Shown here: positions 16,967 to 31,262 of the stretch, one piece after another
Layout: every line of letters starts with the position of its first letter
Position numbering within the stretch: the stretch's first letter is position 1
NCBI RefSeq assembly: GCF_021018895.1
Contig: NC_079377.1
Location: 24,525,001-24,589,000, forward strand
Length of the DNA stretch: 64,000 bases
Origin: Seriola aureovittata
Taxonomy: Eukaryota; Chordata; Actinopteri; Carangiformes; Carangidae
Direction: 5' to 3'
Position numbers and translations under genes: made by a program
Notes under the pieces: model-generated
The model's input: only the letters and a program-made list of their open reading frames with translations
What the model was told of the DNA's origin: nothing
The model's database searches: none

Positions 16967-16980
16967 CCACATGGGGGCAG
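16967..16980 (+). promoter_or_regulatory. CTCF-like motif, plus orientation
   Basis: CCACATGGGGGCAG matches the core CCASYAGRKGGCRS at 12 of 14 positions. Motif match only. Confidence 0.25.
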
Positions 16981-17851
16981 CAGAAACGAGTAACTTCTAT
17001 TTCTTATATAAAGCACCTTGTTGTTGAAAGGCACTATATTAAGAAAACTTGTTTTGTGAACACAGCAATGACACATCATTACATTTTAAGTTGACATGAT
17101 TAACTTCCATTCATTCTCTTTCAGCTCTGTTCTTATTTGTTTTTGGTATCCAAACACCTGTGGGAAAAGTTTGGCTCTTTTGCATTTTCATCATCCAGTA
17201 TTTCTCTGAATAATTTATAAATGATTTAGTCTATAAAATGTCAGAAAATACAAAAAAAGAAAAAGTTGAAACGTTGTCTCTGTATTATCTAATTGTTTCA
17301 ACCCTGGACTAATCAAAGTGTTATTGCAAATAAGTCATGAACACTGTGCAGCTACATCCCGTCAGACTCTCCTGACCCCCGGCAGCAGCCGTCAGTTTCT
17401 GATCCGAGGGGCCTTTCGACATCGTGTCTGTCTGCCTTCTCTAACCTCTCGCCAACCTCGAGAGCACTTCCTGTGTGGAGGGGAAACATACATACAGGCA
17501 GATGGCAGAAATGACGTTTCATCCTTCAGTGTGTGTTTAAGTGAAAGCCACAGACAGAGCAGGCTGTATAGCTTCCGGAGGGTAAACATCAGCTTTCTCA
17601 TGAGAACGTCCCTCTCTGAACTGCTCAAACCTCTTCTGTGTGTGTGTTTGTGTGGGCCTGTTTTTCTATATTCCTGGGGTCCGAAAACCAGGAGTCCACT
17701 TTACTTATGGGGTCTGACAGCAACATTGCTGGAGGCCACGAGTTTAAATGGCTATTTGAGGGTTAAGACTTGGTTTCAGGGTCAGGGTGTAAGGGCCTGA
17801 GGAATGCTTTATGTCAACGACGGGTCCTCTCGAATATGGTACAACAAGGAT

Positions 17852-17900
<49 letters not shown>

Positions 17901-18921
17901 TACAGTACATGTGTTGTGGGTATGTACACAATACTGTGAGTTATGTAAGAAAGACAGATGTTATCAAGAAGGCACTGGCATGTGTATTTTCATTTTTAAG
18001 GCCTTTCTTTCAGTGTTAATGAGACACTCACATCCAGAACAAGGACTGTAATTTAATTTACTAAATTGGTTTGAAAGTCTTAGCAACAGCAACACGAGCT
18101 GTAATGTAGCAAATCCAAAATTAATAGTTTCAAGGTGCCAAACTATTCAACCTGCCTGCCAGCCCCTCTGTAAAGGTAATTTACTTTGTTGCATTCACAC
18201 ATGTATATAGTTTAGAATCAAAAGAAAATTACCCTCGCTTCAATAAGTCAAACGTTTTTATTGTTGTGTAATTCGTGCCATGATTTTGTAAGATGTAATT
18301 TAATGCTACTTTAAACAGATCTTACTTCTTGTTTGATGAACTTTATAAATGTATTTAATCCTTGTAGGAACAGCTGATGCAACTGGCTGCACGTTACATC
18401 ACAGGTCAACTGAAATGGTTTCTGGTTTACTGTGCACTTTACTAAATAGTAGAAGTATTTACTTACAAAACCAAGTTACTAATGAAAACAATACTAATGA
18501 TAAATGAAATAATAAATCTAAATTTTGTGTAATATTCAGGTCAGGGTACAGTGTATGTCCATTATGGTTTTAAAGTTAGTTGAGGTAAACCTCCAGGAAT
18601 TTAATGTAAATCAACAACTGTAGTTTTTTTTTCAAATTTCATCTTTTAATCTTATGATGCTGCATTTATACTATTTTTTCTCAAATTTTATTTTGTGGAT
18701 CTTTACCTAAAATTTGTGCACCTTTCTGCTGATTCATGTTGTTCCTAAAAGAAACACATTTTGATCACAGCACATATCAGTCTGAGAGTGTGAAATAATA
18801 ATAATAAACTTGCCTTTCAATATGGAAGAAGAACATTCCCACTGTTCCTCTGTTAAACCAGCTACTGCCTCATTTCACCAACAACATGAAGCTGAGTTCC
18901 CTTTTTAAAGATGAACCTAAA

Positions 18922-18935
18922 GTGCCATCTAGTGG
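18922..18935 (-). promoter_or_regulatory. CTCF-like motif, minus orientation
   Basis: The plus strand GTGCCATCTAGTGG is the complement of CCACTAGATGGCAC, which fits all 14 positions of the core CCASYAGRKGGCRS. It lies about 440 bp left of the satellite array. Binding is not shown. Confidence 0.4.
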
Positions 18936-19596
18936 ACATAAACAAGTACCGCAGTAGTTGTCTTGACTTCATTCTTTTCTGTGATGGATGAAAAATGATC
19001 AATAGAATTATACAGTATCTGAATTTCATTCATTTATTTTCAAACTTAACTTCATTATGTCGAGACATAACCAGTCACTGCAGATTATTTATTAATTAAC
19101 TGACGGCTTTTTGAGGTAGAAACATAGAATATAAATCTTTTATCAGTTTCTAAGAGCTACAGTGTAAAACCCAATAATGTAAAAAATAAAGAGGTACAGA
19201 TGAGACGTCCTTAAATAAATAAAAAAAATAAATAAATAAATATGATACCCTAATTTGTGGTGGTATGCAAAAGATAAAAAATTATATGCATTATCACACT
19301 ACTTCCATTCAAATAGAATTATTATTTTCATTATTTCAGTCAACTGTGGTCCCACAGTTCACTGAAGGTTGTGGGTACGCCTTATTATACTATGACGTTT
19401 TTTTTATGATTCATTAACTATTATTATGCTAAGACATTTTTTGACGTTTTTATGCCTCATTGTAGTATGACGTTTTTTATGCTTTACTATACTATGTTGT
19501 TATTTTACGTTTTTGTGCCCCATTATAGTGTGACGTTTCTGTGCCTTACTATATTATGACGTTTTCTGATGTTTTTATGCCTTATTATACTGAAAA

Positions 19597-20020
19597 GATG
19601 ATTTCTCGTGTCTGTGAGATGAAAAAATATCTACACTCAGACCAACAAGTCAACACTATAAATTTGGTTGCTTTATTCGTGATCTGCTGCAGGGTACACC
19701 ACGTCTTTAACTGAATGACAGAATTTAAACTGCTTATAGTATGTTCTTCTGGGTGTTGTAACTAATACCTGTTAACCTCAAGGCCTTTACATCTGTGTTT
19801 CAGTTTTATTACTTCCAATCTCCTGAAAGGGGGTGCATCACTAAAATCTCTGGTAGATTTAAATAAACCCACAAACAGCAATATAACAATAAAACTCATA
19901 TGAGTAATGGATCCTTGACCTCCTGCTGACCCGAAAAGTCAGCAGTTTACCTAAGGCTGATATTCTTAACTTCCTTAAACCAAAGTTGCACACATGCAAA
20001 ACAAATACCACCTTACATAT
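19597..20020. other. Non-repetitive island inside the left edge of the array
   Basis: About 420 bp with no resemblance to the satellite unit, between degenerate units on both sides. It may be an insertion into the array or old flanking DNA between two array fragments. No terminal repeats, poly(A) tail or coding potential were recognised. Confidence 0.6.
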
Positions 20021-20909
20021 ACTATGACAGTTTTTGATGTTTTTACGCCCTACTATACTACAACTTTTTTATGCCTTACTATACTATGACATTTTTTGAC
20101 GTTTTTATGCGTTGTTTTTATGCTTTACTATACTAAGTTGTTTTTATGAAATTTTATGCATGACTATTCTATATAGTTTTTATGCCTGACTATACTATGT
20201 CGTTTTTTTGATTCTTTATGCTTTACTATACTATGACGTTTTTATGACATTTTATGCCTTGCCTTACTATAGCTTCATTTTTATGCCTTTTATGCCTTAC
20301 TATACTATGTTGTTTTTATACCTTACAATACTATGTTATTTTTATGACTTTTTGTGCCTTACAATTCTGACGTTTTTATGACTTTTTATACCTTACAATA
20401 CTATGTCGTTTTTATATCTTACAATACTGTCGTTTTTATGACTTTTTATGCCTTACAATTCTATGACGTTTTTATGACTTTTTATGCCTTACTATACTAT
20501 GACGTTTTTATGACTTTTTATGCCTTACTATACTATGACTTTTTATGCCTTACTATACTATGTCGTTTTTATGACTTTTTATGCCTTACTATACTATGAC
20601 GTTTTTATGACTTTTTATGCCTTACTATACTATGACTTTTTATGCCTTACTATACTATGTCGTTTTTATGACATTTTATGCCTTACTATACTATGACTTT
20701 TTATGCCTTACTATACTATGTCGTTTTTATGACTTTTTATGCCTTACTATACTATGCCGTTTTTATGACTTTTTATGCCTTACTATACTATGACGTTTTT
20801 ATGACTTTTTATGCCTTACTATACTATGACTTTTTATGCCTTACTATACTATGACTTTTTATGACTTTTTATGCCTTACTATACTATGACTTTTTATGCC
20901 TTACTATAC

Positions 20910-21530
20910 TATGTCTTTTTTATGACTTTTTATGTCTTACTATACTATGTCGTTTTTATGACTTTTTATGCCTTACTATACTATGACGTTTTTATGACTT
21001 TTTATGCCTTACTATACTATGTCTTTTTATGCCTTACTATACTATGTCTTTTTTATGACTTTTTATGCCTTACTATACTATGTCTTTTTATGCCTTACTA
21101 TACTATGACTTTTTATGCCTTACTATGCTATGTCTTTTTTATGCCTTACAATTCTATGGCGTTTTTATGACTTTTTATGCCTTACTATACTATGACTTTT
21201 TATGCCTTACTATACTATGTCGTTTTTATGACTTTTTATGCCTTACTATACTATGCCGTTTTTATGACTTTTTATGCCTTACTATACTATGACGTTTTTA
21301 TGACTTTTTATGCATTACTATACTATGACTTTTTATGCCTTACTATACTATGACGTTTTTATGACTTTTTATGTCTTACTATACTATGACTTTTTATGCC
21401 TTACTATACTATGTCGTTTTTATGACATTTTATGCCTTACTATACTATGACTTTTTATGCCTTACTATACTATGTCGTTTTTATGACTTTTTATGCCTTA
21501 CTATACTATGCCGTTTTTATGACTTTTTAT
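20910..21530 (+). repeat. Higher-order block, copy 1 (duplicated 1990 bp downstream)
   Basis: The order of 36-bp, 25-bp and variant units here recurs at about 22900-23520 with nearly the same sequence, including rare variants such as 'ttactatgctatg' and 'ttctatggcg'. The copies separate at a one-base deletion near 23521. Confidence 0.85.
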
Positions 21531-22899
21531 GCCTTACTATACTATGACGTTTTTATGACTTTTTATGCCTTACTATACTATGACTTTTTATGCCTTACTA
21601 TACTATGACGTTTTTATGACTTTTTATGCCTTACTATACTATGACTTTTTATGCCTTACTATACTATGTCGTTTTTATGACTTTTTATGTCTTACTATAT
21701 TATGTCGTTTTTATGACTTTTTATGCCTTACTATACTATGACGTTTTTATGACTTTTTATGCCTTACTATACTATGTCGTTTTTATGCCTTACTATACTA
21801 TGTTGTTTTTATGACTTTTTATGCCTTACTATACTATGTCTTTTTTATGCCTTACTATACTATGACTTTTTATGCCTTACTATGCTATGTCTTTTTATGC
21901 CTTACAATTCTATGGCGTTTTTATGACTTTTTATGCCTTACTATACTATGACTTTTTATGCCTTACTATACTATGTCGTTTTTATGACTTTTTATGCCTT
22001 ACTATACTATGTCGTTTTTATGACTTTTTATGCCTTACTATACTATGACGTTTTTATGACTTTTTATGCCTTACTATACTATGTCGTCTTTATGCTTTTT
22101 ATGCCTTACTATACTATGACGTTTTTATGACTTTTTATGTCTTACTATACTATGACTTTTTATGCCTTACTATACTATGTCGTTTTTATGACTTTTTATG
22201 CCTTACTATACTATGACTTTTTATGCCTTACTATACTATGTCGTTTTTATGACTTTTTATGCCTTACTATACTATGCCGTTTTTATGACTTTTTATGCCT
22301 TACTATACTATGACGTTTTTATGACTTTTTATGCCTTACTATACTATGACTTTTTATGCCTTACTATACTATGACGTTTTTATGTCTTTTTATGCCTTAC
22401 TATACTATGACTTTTTATGCCTTACTATACTATGTCTTTTTATGACTTTTTATGTCTTACTATATTATGTCGTTTTTATGACTTTTTATGCCTTACTATA
22501 CTATGACTTTTTATGCCTTACAATTCTATGACGGTTTTATGACTTTTTATGCCTTACTATACTATGACGTTTTTATATCTTACTATACTATGACATTTTT
22601 GTGACTTTTTATTTCTTACTATACAATGACATGCTTATGACTTTTTATGCCTTACTATACTATGAGGTTTTTTTGCTTTTTATGCCTTACTATACTATGT
22701 TGTTTTTATGACTTTTTATGCATTACTATACTATGACGTTTTTATGACTTTTTATGCCTTACTATACTATGACGTTTTTATGACTTTTTATGCCTTACTA
22801 TACTATGACTTTTTATGCCTTACTATACTATGTCGTTTTTATGACATTTTATGCCTTACTATACTATGACGTTTTTATGACTTTTTATGCCTTACTATA

Positions 22900-23520
22900 C
22901 TATGTCTTTTTATGACTTTTTATGTCTTACTATATTATGTCGTTTTTATGACTTTTTATGCCTTACTATACTATGACGTTTTTATGACTTTTTATGCCTT
23001 ACTATACTATGTCTTTTTATGCCTTACTATACTATGTCTTTTTTATGACTTTTTATGCCTTACTATACTATGTCTTTTTATGCCTTACTATACTATGACT
23101 TTTTATGCCTTACTATGCTATGTCTTTTTTATGCCTTACAATTCTATGGCGTTTTTATGACTTTTTATGCCTTACTATACTATGACTTTTTATGCCTTAC
23201 TATACTATGTCGTTTTTATGACTTTTTATGCCTTACTATACTATGCCGTTTTTATGACTTTTTATGCCTTACTATACTATGACGTTTTTATGACTTTTTA
23301 TGCATTACTATACTATGACTTTTTATGCCTTACTATACTATGACGTTTTTATGACTTTTTATGTCTTACTATACTATGACTTTTTATGCCTTACTATACT
23401 ATGTCGTTTTTATGACATTTTATGCCTTACTATACTATGACTTTTTATGCCTTACTATACTATGTCGTTTTTATGACTTTTTATGCCTTACTATACTATG
23501 CCGTTTTTATGACTTTTTAT
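22900..23520 (+). repeat. Higher-order block, copy 2
   Basis: Matches 20910-21530 at a fixed offset of 1990 bp, showing segmental duplication within the array rather than only single-unit slippage. Confidence 0.85.
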
Positions 23521-26456
23521 GCTTACTATACTATGACGTTTTTATGACTTTTTATGCCTTACTATACTATGACTTTTTATGCCTTACTATACTATGACGT
23601 TTTTATGTCTTTTTATGCCTTACTATACTATGACTTTTTATGCCTTACTATACTATGTCTTTTTATGACTTTTTATGTCTTACTATATTATGTCGTTTTT
23701 ATGACTTTTTATGCCTTACTATACTATGACTTTTTATGCCTTACAATTCTATGACGGTTTTATGACTTTTTATGCCTTACTATACTATGACGTTTTTATA
23801 TCTTACTATACTATGTCATTTTTGTGACTTTTTATTTCTTACTATACAATGACATGCTTATGACTTTTTATGCCTTACTATACTATGTCGTTTTTATGCT
23901 TTTTATGCCTTACTATACTATGTCGTTTTTATGACTTTTTATGCCTTACTATACTATGTCTTTTTATGACTTTTTATGCCTTACTATACTATGTCGTTTT
24001 TATGACTTTTTATGCCTTATTATACTATGTTGTTTTTATGATTTTTTATGCCTTACTATACTATGTCGTTTTTATGACTTTTTATGTCTTACAATTCTAT
24101 GACATTTTTATGACTTTTTATATCTTACTATACTATGACATTTTTGTGACTTTTTATTTCTTACTATACAATGACGTGCTTATGACTTTTTATGCCTTAC
24201 TATACTATGACGTTTTTTTGCTTTTTATGCCTTACTATACCATGGCGTTTTTATGACTTTCTATGCCTTACTATACTATGTCGTTTTTATGACATTTTAT
24301 GCCTTACTATACTATGACGTTTTTATGACTTTTTATGCCTTACTATGACGTTTTTATGACTTTTTATGCTTTTTATGCCTTACTATTCTATGACGTTTTT
24401 ATGACTTTTTGTGCCTTACTATACTATGTCGTTTTTATGACATTTTATGCCTTGCTATACTATGACTTTTTTTGTTACTTTTTATGCCTTACTATACTAT
24501 GTCGTTTTTATACTTTTTGTGCCTTACTATACTATGACGTTTTTTTGACTTTTTATGCCTTACTATACCATGACTTTTTATGCCTTACTATACTATGTCG
24601 TTTTTATGACTTTTTATGTCTTACTATACTATGTCGTTTTTATGACTTTTTATGCCTTACTATACTATGACTTTTTATGCCTTACTATACTATGTCGTTT
24701 TTATGACTTTTTATGTCTTACTATACTATGCCGTTTTTATGACTTTTTATGCCTTACTATACTATGACGTTTTTATGACTTTTTATGCATTACTATACTA
24801 TGACTTTTTATGCCTTACTATACTATGACGTTTTTATGACTTTTTATGCCTTACTATACTATGACTTTTTATGCCTTACTATACTATGTCTTTTTATGAC
24901 TTTTTATGTCTTACTATATTATGTCGTTTTTATGACTTTTTATGCCTTACTATACTATGACTTTTTATGCCTTACTATACTATGTCGTTTTTATGACTTT
25001 TTATGCCTTACTATACTATGCCGTTTTTATGACTTTTTATGCCTTACTATACTATGACGTTTTTATGACTTTTTATGCCTTACTATACTATGACTTTTTA
25101 TGGCTTACTATACTATGACGTTTTTATGACTTTTTATGCCTTACTATACTATGACTTTTTATGCCTTACTATACTATGTCTTTTTATGACTTTTTATGTC
25201 TTACTATATTATGTCGTTTTTATGACTTTTTATGCCTTACTATACAATGACTTTTTATGCCTTACAATTCTATGACGGTTTTATGACTTTTTATGCCTTA
25301 CTATACTATGACGTTTTTATATCTTACTATACTATGACATTTTTGTGACTTTTTATTTCTTACTATACAATGACATGCTTATGACTTTTTATGCCTTACT
25401 ATACTATGAGGTTTTTTTGCTTTTTATGCCTTACTATACTATGTTGTTTTTATGACTTTTTATGCATTACTATACTATGATGTTTTTATGACTTTTTATG
25501 CCTTACTATACTATGACGTTTTTATGACTTTTTATGCCTTACTATACTATGACTTTTTATGCCTTACTATACTATGTCGTTTTTATGACATTTTATGCCT
25601 TACTATACTATGACGTTTTTATGACTTTTTATGCCTTACTATACTATGACTTTTTATGCCTTACTATACTATGTCTTTTTATGACTTTTTATGTCTTACT
25701 ATACTATGTCGTTTTTATGACTTTTTATGCCTTACTATACTATGTCGTTTTTATGACTTTTTATCCCTTACTATACTATGTCGTTTTCATGACTTTTTAT
25801 GTCTTTTTTTTTACTTTTTACGCCTTACTATTCTATGTCGTTTTTATCCTTTTTATGCCTTACTATACACTCGTTTTTATACCTCACTATACTATATCGT
25901 TTTATGACTTTTTATGCCTTACTATTCTGTTGTTTTAATGCCTTACCATACTGTCTTTTTTTATGACTTTTTATGCCTTACTATACTATGACTTTTTATG
26001 CCTTAATATTCTATTTTGTTTTTATGCCTTACTATAGTAGTAGTTTTTATGACATTTTATGCTTTTTATGCCTTACTATGACGTTTTTATGACTTTGTAT
26101 GCCTTATTATACTATGACGTTTTTATGACTTTTTATGCCTTACTATACTATGACGTTTTTATGACTTTTTATGCTTTTTATGCCTTACTATTCTATGACG
26201 TTTTTATGACTTTTTGTGCCTTACTATACTATGTCGTTTTTATGACATTTTATGCCTTGCTATACTATGACTTTTTTTGTTACTTTTTATGCCTTACTAT
26301 ACTATGTCGTTTTTATACTTTTTGTGCCTTACTATACTATGACGTTTTTTTGACTTTTTATGCCTTACTATACTATGACTTTTTATGCCTTACTATACTA
26401 TGTCGTTTTTATGACTTTTTATGTCTTACTATACTATGTCGTTTTTATGACTTTTT

Positions 26457-27272
26457 ATGCCTTACTATACTATGACTTTTTATGCCTTACTATACTATGT
26501 CGTTTTTATGACTTTTTATGCCTTACTATACTATGACGTTTTTATGACTTTTTATGCTTTTTATGCCTTACTATTCTATGATGTTTTTATGACTTTTTAT
26601 GCCTTACTATACTATGACGTTTTTATGACTTTGTATGCCTTACTATTCTATATTTTGTGCCTTACTATACTATGTCGTTTTTATGACTTTTCATGTCTTA
26701 CTATACTATGTCGTTTTTATGACTTTTTATGCCTTACTATACTATGACTTTTTATGCCTTACTATACTATGTCGTTTTTATGACTTTTTATGCCTTACTA
26801 TACTATGACGTTTTTATGACTTTTTATGCTTTTTATGCCTTACTATTCTATGACGTTTTTATGACTTTTTATGCCTTACTATACTATGTCGTTTTTATGA
26901 CTTTGTATGCCTTACTATTCTATATTTTGTGCCTTCCTATACTATGTCGTTTTTATGACTTTTCATATCTTACTATACTATGTCGTTTTCATGACTTTTT
27001 ATGCCTTACTATACTATGACTTTTTATGCCTTACTATACTATGTCGTTTTTATGACTTTTTATGCCTTACTATACTATGACGTTTTTATGACTTTTTATG
27101 CCTTACTATACTATGACTTTTTATGCCTTACTATACTATGTTGTTTTTATGACTTTTTATGCATTACTATACTATTACTTTTTTTATTACTTTTTATGCC
27201 TTACTATACTATGACTTTTTATTCCTTACTATACTATGTCGTTTTCATTACTTTTTATGCCTTATTATACTA
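26457..27272 (+). repeat. Three head-to-tail copies of a 272-bp higher-order unit
   Basis: The same ordered set of units starts at 26457, 26729 and 27001, each 272 bp apart, and once more at 28757. The set includes the extra-9-bp unit and a 'ttctatattttgtgcc' variant; the third copy diverges from the pattern part-way. Confidence 0.8.
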
Positions 27273-30200
27273 TGTTGTTTTTATACTTTTTGTGCCTTAC
27301 TATTCTATGTCGTTTTTATCCTTTTTATGCCTTACTATACTGTCGTTTTTATACCTCACTATACTAGTCGTTTTAATGACTTTTTATGCCTTACTATACT
27401 ATGACGTTTTTATACATTACTATGCTGTCGTTTTAATGACTTTTTATGCTTTACTATACGATGTCATTTTTATGATTTTTCATGCCTTACTATACTATGT
27501 CATTTCAATGCGTTACTATAATTTGACGTTTTTATGACTTTTTATGCCTTACTATACTATGACTGTTTTTTGTCTTTTTATGCCTTACTATTATATGACT
27601 TTTTATGCCTTACTATACTATGACGTTTTTATGCTTTTTATGCCTTACTATACTATGACGTTTTTATGACTTTTTATGCTTTTTATGCCTTACTATACTA
27701 TGACGTTTTTATGACTTTTTATGCTTTTTATGCCTTACTATTCTATGACGATTTTTTATGACTTTTTATGGTTTACTATACTATGACGTTTTTATGACTT
27801 TGTATGCCTTACTATTCTATGACGTTTTTATGACTTTTTATGCCTTACTATACTATGTCGTTTTATACTTTTTGTGCCTTCCTATACTATGTCGTTTTTA
27901 TGACTTTTCATGTCTTACTATACTATGTCGTTTTTATGACTTTTTATGCTTTTTATGCCTTACTATGACGTTTTTATGACTTTGTATGCCTTATTATACT
28001 ATGACGTTTTTATGACTTTTTATGCCTTACTATACTATGTCGTTTTTATGACTTTTTATGCTTTTTATGCCTTACTATTCTATAACGTTTTTATGACTTT
28101 TTGTGCCTTACTATACTATGTCGTTTTTATGACATTTTATGCCTTGCTATACTATGACGTTTTTATGACTTTTTATGCTTTTTATGCCTTACGATGACGT
28201 TTTTATGACTTTTTGTGCCTTACTATACTATGTCGTTTTTATGACATTTTATGCCTTGCTATACTATGACGTTTTTATGACTTTTTATGCTTTTTATGCC
28301 TTACTATTCTATGACGTTTTTATGACTTTTTGTGCCTTACTATACTATGTCGTTTTTATGACATTTTATGCCTTGCTATACTATGTCGTTTTTATGACTT
28401 TTTATGCCTTACTATACTATGACGTTTTTATGACTTTTTATGCCTTACTATACTATGACGTTTTTATGACTTTTTATGCTTTTTATGCCTTACTATGACG
28501 TTTTTATGACTTTCTATGCTTTATTATTCTATGACCTTTTTATGACTTTTTGTGCCTTACTATACTATGACGTTCTTATATCTTACTATACTATGTCGTT
28601 TTTATGACTTTTTATGTCTTACTATACTATGTCGTTTTTATGACTTTTTATGCCTTACTATACTATGACTTTTTATGCCTTACTATACTATGTCGTTTTT
28701 ATGACTTTTTATGCCTTACTATACTATGACATTTTTATGACTTTTTATGACTTTTTATGCCTTACTATACTATGACTTTTTATGCCTTACTATACTATGT
28801 CGTTTTTATGACTTTTTATGCCTTACTATACTATGACGTTTTTATGACTTTTTATGCTTTTTATGCCTTACTATTCTATGACGTTTTTATGACTTTTTAT
28901 GCCTTACTATACTATGTCGTTTTTATGACTTTGTATGCCTTACTATTCTATATTTTGTGCCTTCCTATACTATGTCGTTTTTATGACTTTTCATATCTTA
29001 CTATACTATGTCGTTTTTATGACTTTTTATGCCTTACTATACTATGACGTTTTTATGACTTTTTATGCTTTTTATGCCTTACTATGACGTTTTTATGACT
29101 TTGTATGCCTTATTATACTATGACGTTTTTATGACTTTTTATGCCTTACTATACTATGACGTTTTTATGACTTTTTATGCTTTTTATGCCTTACTATACT
29201 ATGTCGTTTTTATGACATTTTATGCCTTGCTATACTATGATTTTTTTTATTACTTTTTATGCCTTACTATACTATGTTGTTTTTATACTTTTTGTGCCTT
29301 ACTATACTATGACGTTTTTTTGACTTTTTATGCCTTACTATACAATGACTTTTTATGCCTTACTATACTATGTCGTTTTTATGACTTTTTATGCTTTTTA
29401 TGCCTTACTATACTATGTCGTTTTTATGACATTTTATGCCTTGCTATACTATGACTTTTTTTATTACTTTTTATGCCTTACTATACTATGTTGTTTTTAT
29501 ACTTTTTGTGCCTTACTATACTATGACGTTTTTTTGACTTTTTATGCCTTACTATACAATGACTTTTTATGCCTTACTATACTATGTCGTTTTTATGACT
29601 TTTTATGTCTTACTATACAATGTCGTTTTTATGAATTTTTATGCCTTACTATACTATGACTTTTTATGTCTTACTATTCTATGACGTTTTTATGACTTTC
29701 TATGCCTTATTATACTATGACGTTTTTATGACTTTTTATGCTTTTATGCCTTACTATGACGTTTTTATGACTTTCTATGCCTTATTATACTATGACGTTT
29801 TTATGACTTTTTATGCTCTTATGCCTTACTATGACGTTTTTATGACTTTTTATGACTTTTTATGCCTTACTATACTATGACGTTCTTATATCTTACTATA
29901 CTATGTCGTTTTTATGACATTTTATGCCTTACTATACTATGACTTTTTTTATTACTTTTTATGCCTTACTATACTATGACCTTTTATTCCTTACTATACT
30001 ATGTCGTTTTCATGACTTTTTATGTTTTTTTTTTTACTTTTTACGCCTTACTATTCTATATCGTTTTTATCCTTTTTATGCCTTACTATACTAGTCGTTT
30101 TAATGACTTTTTATGCCTTACTATACTATGACGTTTTTATACATTACTATGCTGTCGTTTTAATGACTTTTTATGCTTTACTATACGATGTCATTTTTAT

Positions 30201-30609
30201 GATTTTTCATGCCTTACTATACTATGTCATTTCAATGCGTTACTATAATTTGACGTTTTTATGACTTTTTATGCCTTACTATTCTATGTTGTTTTAATTT
30301 CTTTTCATGCCTTACTATTCTATGACCTTTTTATACATTACTATACTATGACGATTTTATGACTTTTTATGTCTTACTATACTATGACTTTTTATGTCTT
30401 TTTATGCCTTAATATTATATTTTGTTTTTATGCCTTACTATAGTAGTCGTTTTTATGACTTTTTATGCCTTACTATTCTATGTTGATTTTATGACTTTTT
30501 ATGCCTTACTATACTATGTCGTTTTTATATCTTACTATACTATGACATTTTCGGGACTTTTTATATCTTACTATATTATGTCGTTTTACTGAATTTTTAT
30601 GCATGACTT

Positions 30610-31262
30610 TTTAACCATCATAGTATCATAAGGATAAAAAGTCACAAATACGTCATAGTGTAGTAAGGCAAAAAAACGTCACAATGTAGTAAATCTTAAG
30701 AAGTCACAGCATTGTAAGGCATAAAAAGACATGACAACGTCAAAGTATAATAAAGCATAAAACATTATAATATAGTAAGGCATAAAAAGTCATTAAAACT
30801 TCACTTAAAATGACATAAAAATGACATAGTATAGTGAGGCATAAAAAGCAATAAAAATGTCATAGTATAGTAAGGCATAAAAACAACTTAGTATAGTAAG
30901 GCATAAAAACCTCATAAAAACGACATAGTATAGTAAAGCATAAAAAGTCATAAAAACGTCATAGTATAGTAATGAATAAAAACGACATTGTATTGTAAGG
31001 CATAAAAAGTAATAAAAACATCATAGTATAGTTAGTAAAGTCAGAATAATTATATAATATATTGAGGCATAAAACGTCTTAAAAACGACATAGTATAGTC
31101 AAGCATAAAAAGTCAAAAAATTTCATAATTTAGGGTCATAAAAACAACATAACATTTTAAGGCATAAAAACGTCATAGTATAGTATGGCATAAAAAGTCC
31201 TGAAAATTTCATAGTACAGTAAGGCATAAAAACAACATAGTATATTAAGGCATAAAAAATCA
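30610..31262 (-). repeat. Satellite block in inverted orientation
   Basis: From about 30610 the plus strand reads the complement of the unit (catagtatagtaaggcataa, then aaagtcataaaaacg). Degenerate sense units resume at about 31264 (gacgtttttattccttacta). This is an inverted block about 650 bp long at the right edge of the array. Confidence 0.92.

Larger units (their letters stand above)
12865..19375 (+). other. Gene-free region with microsatellites and repeat debris
   Basis: No exon could be supported. The region holds a (TC)n run at 13324-13355, (CA)n at 14251-14293, (TG)n at 17851-17897 and a short A/T-rich TAAA run near 19210-19243. An LTR-like block lies at 15405-15663 and two CTCF-like motifs lie further right. 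Open frames across the CA and TG runs are low-complexity artefacts. Confidence 0.6.

Noticed and set aside
17318..17800. 160-codon plus-strand frame
   Set aside because: The composition is that of random GC-richer intergenic DNA beside a TG repeat. No domain or splice structure was seen, and overlapping frames on the other strand look equally plausible.
20354..30264. Many open frames of 60-178 codons through the satellite, resembling multi-pass membrane peptides
   Set aside because: They are translations of a tandem DNA repeat in two open frames. There are no conserved domains, splice sites or start context, and the same peptide appears in many places.
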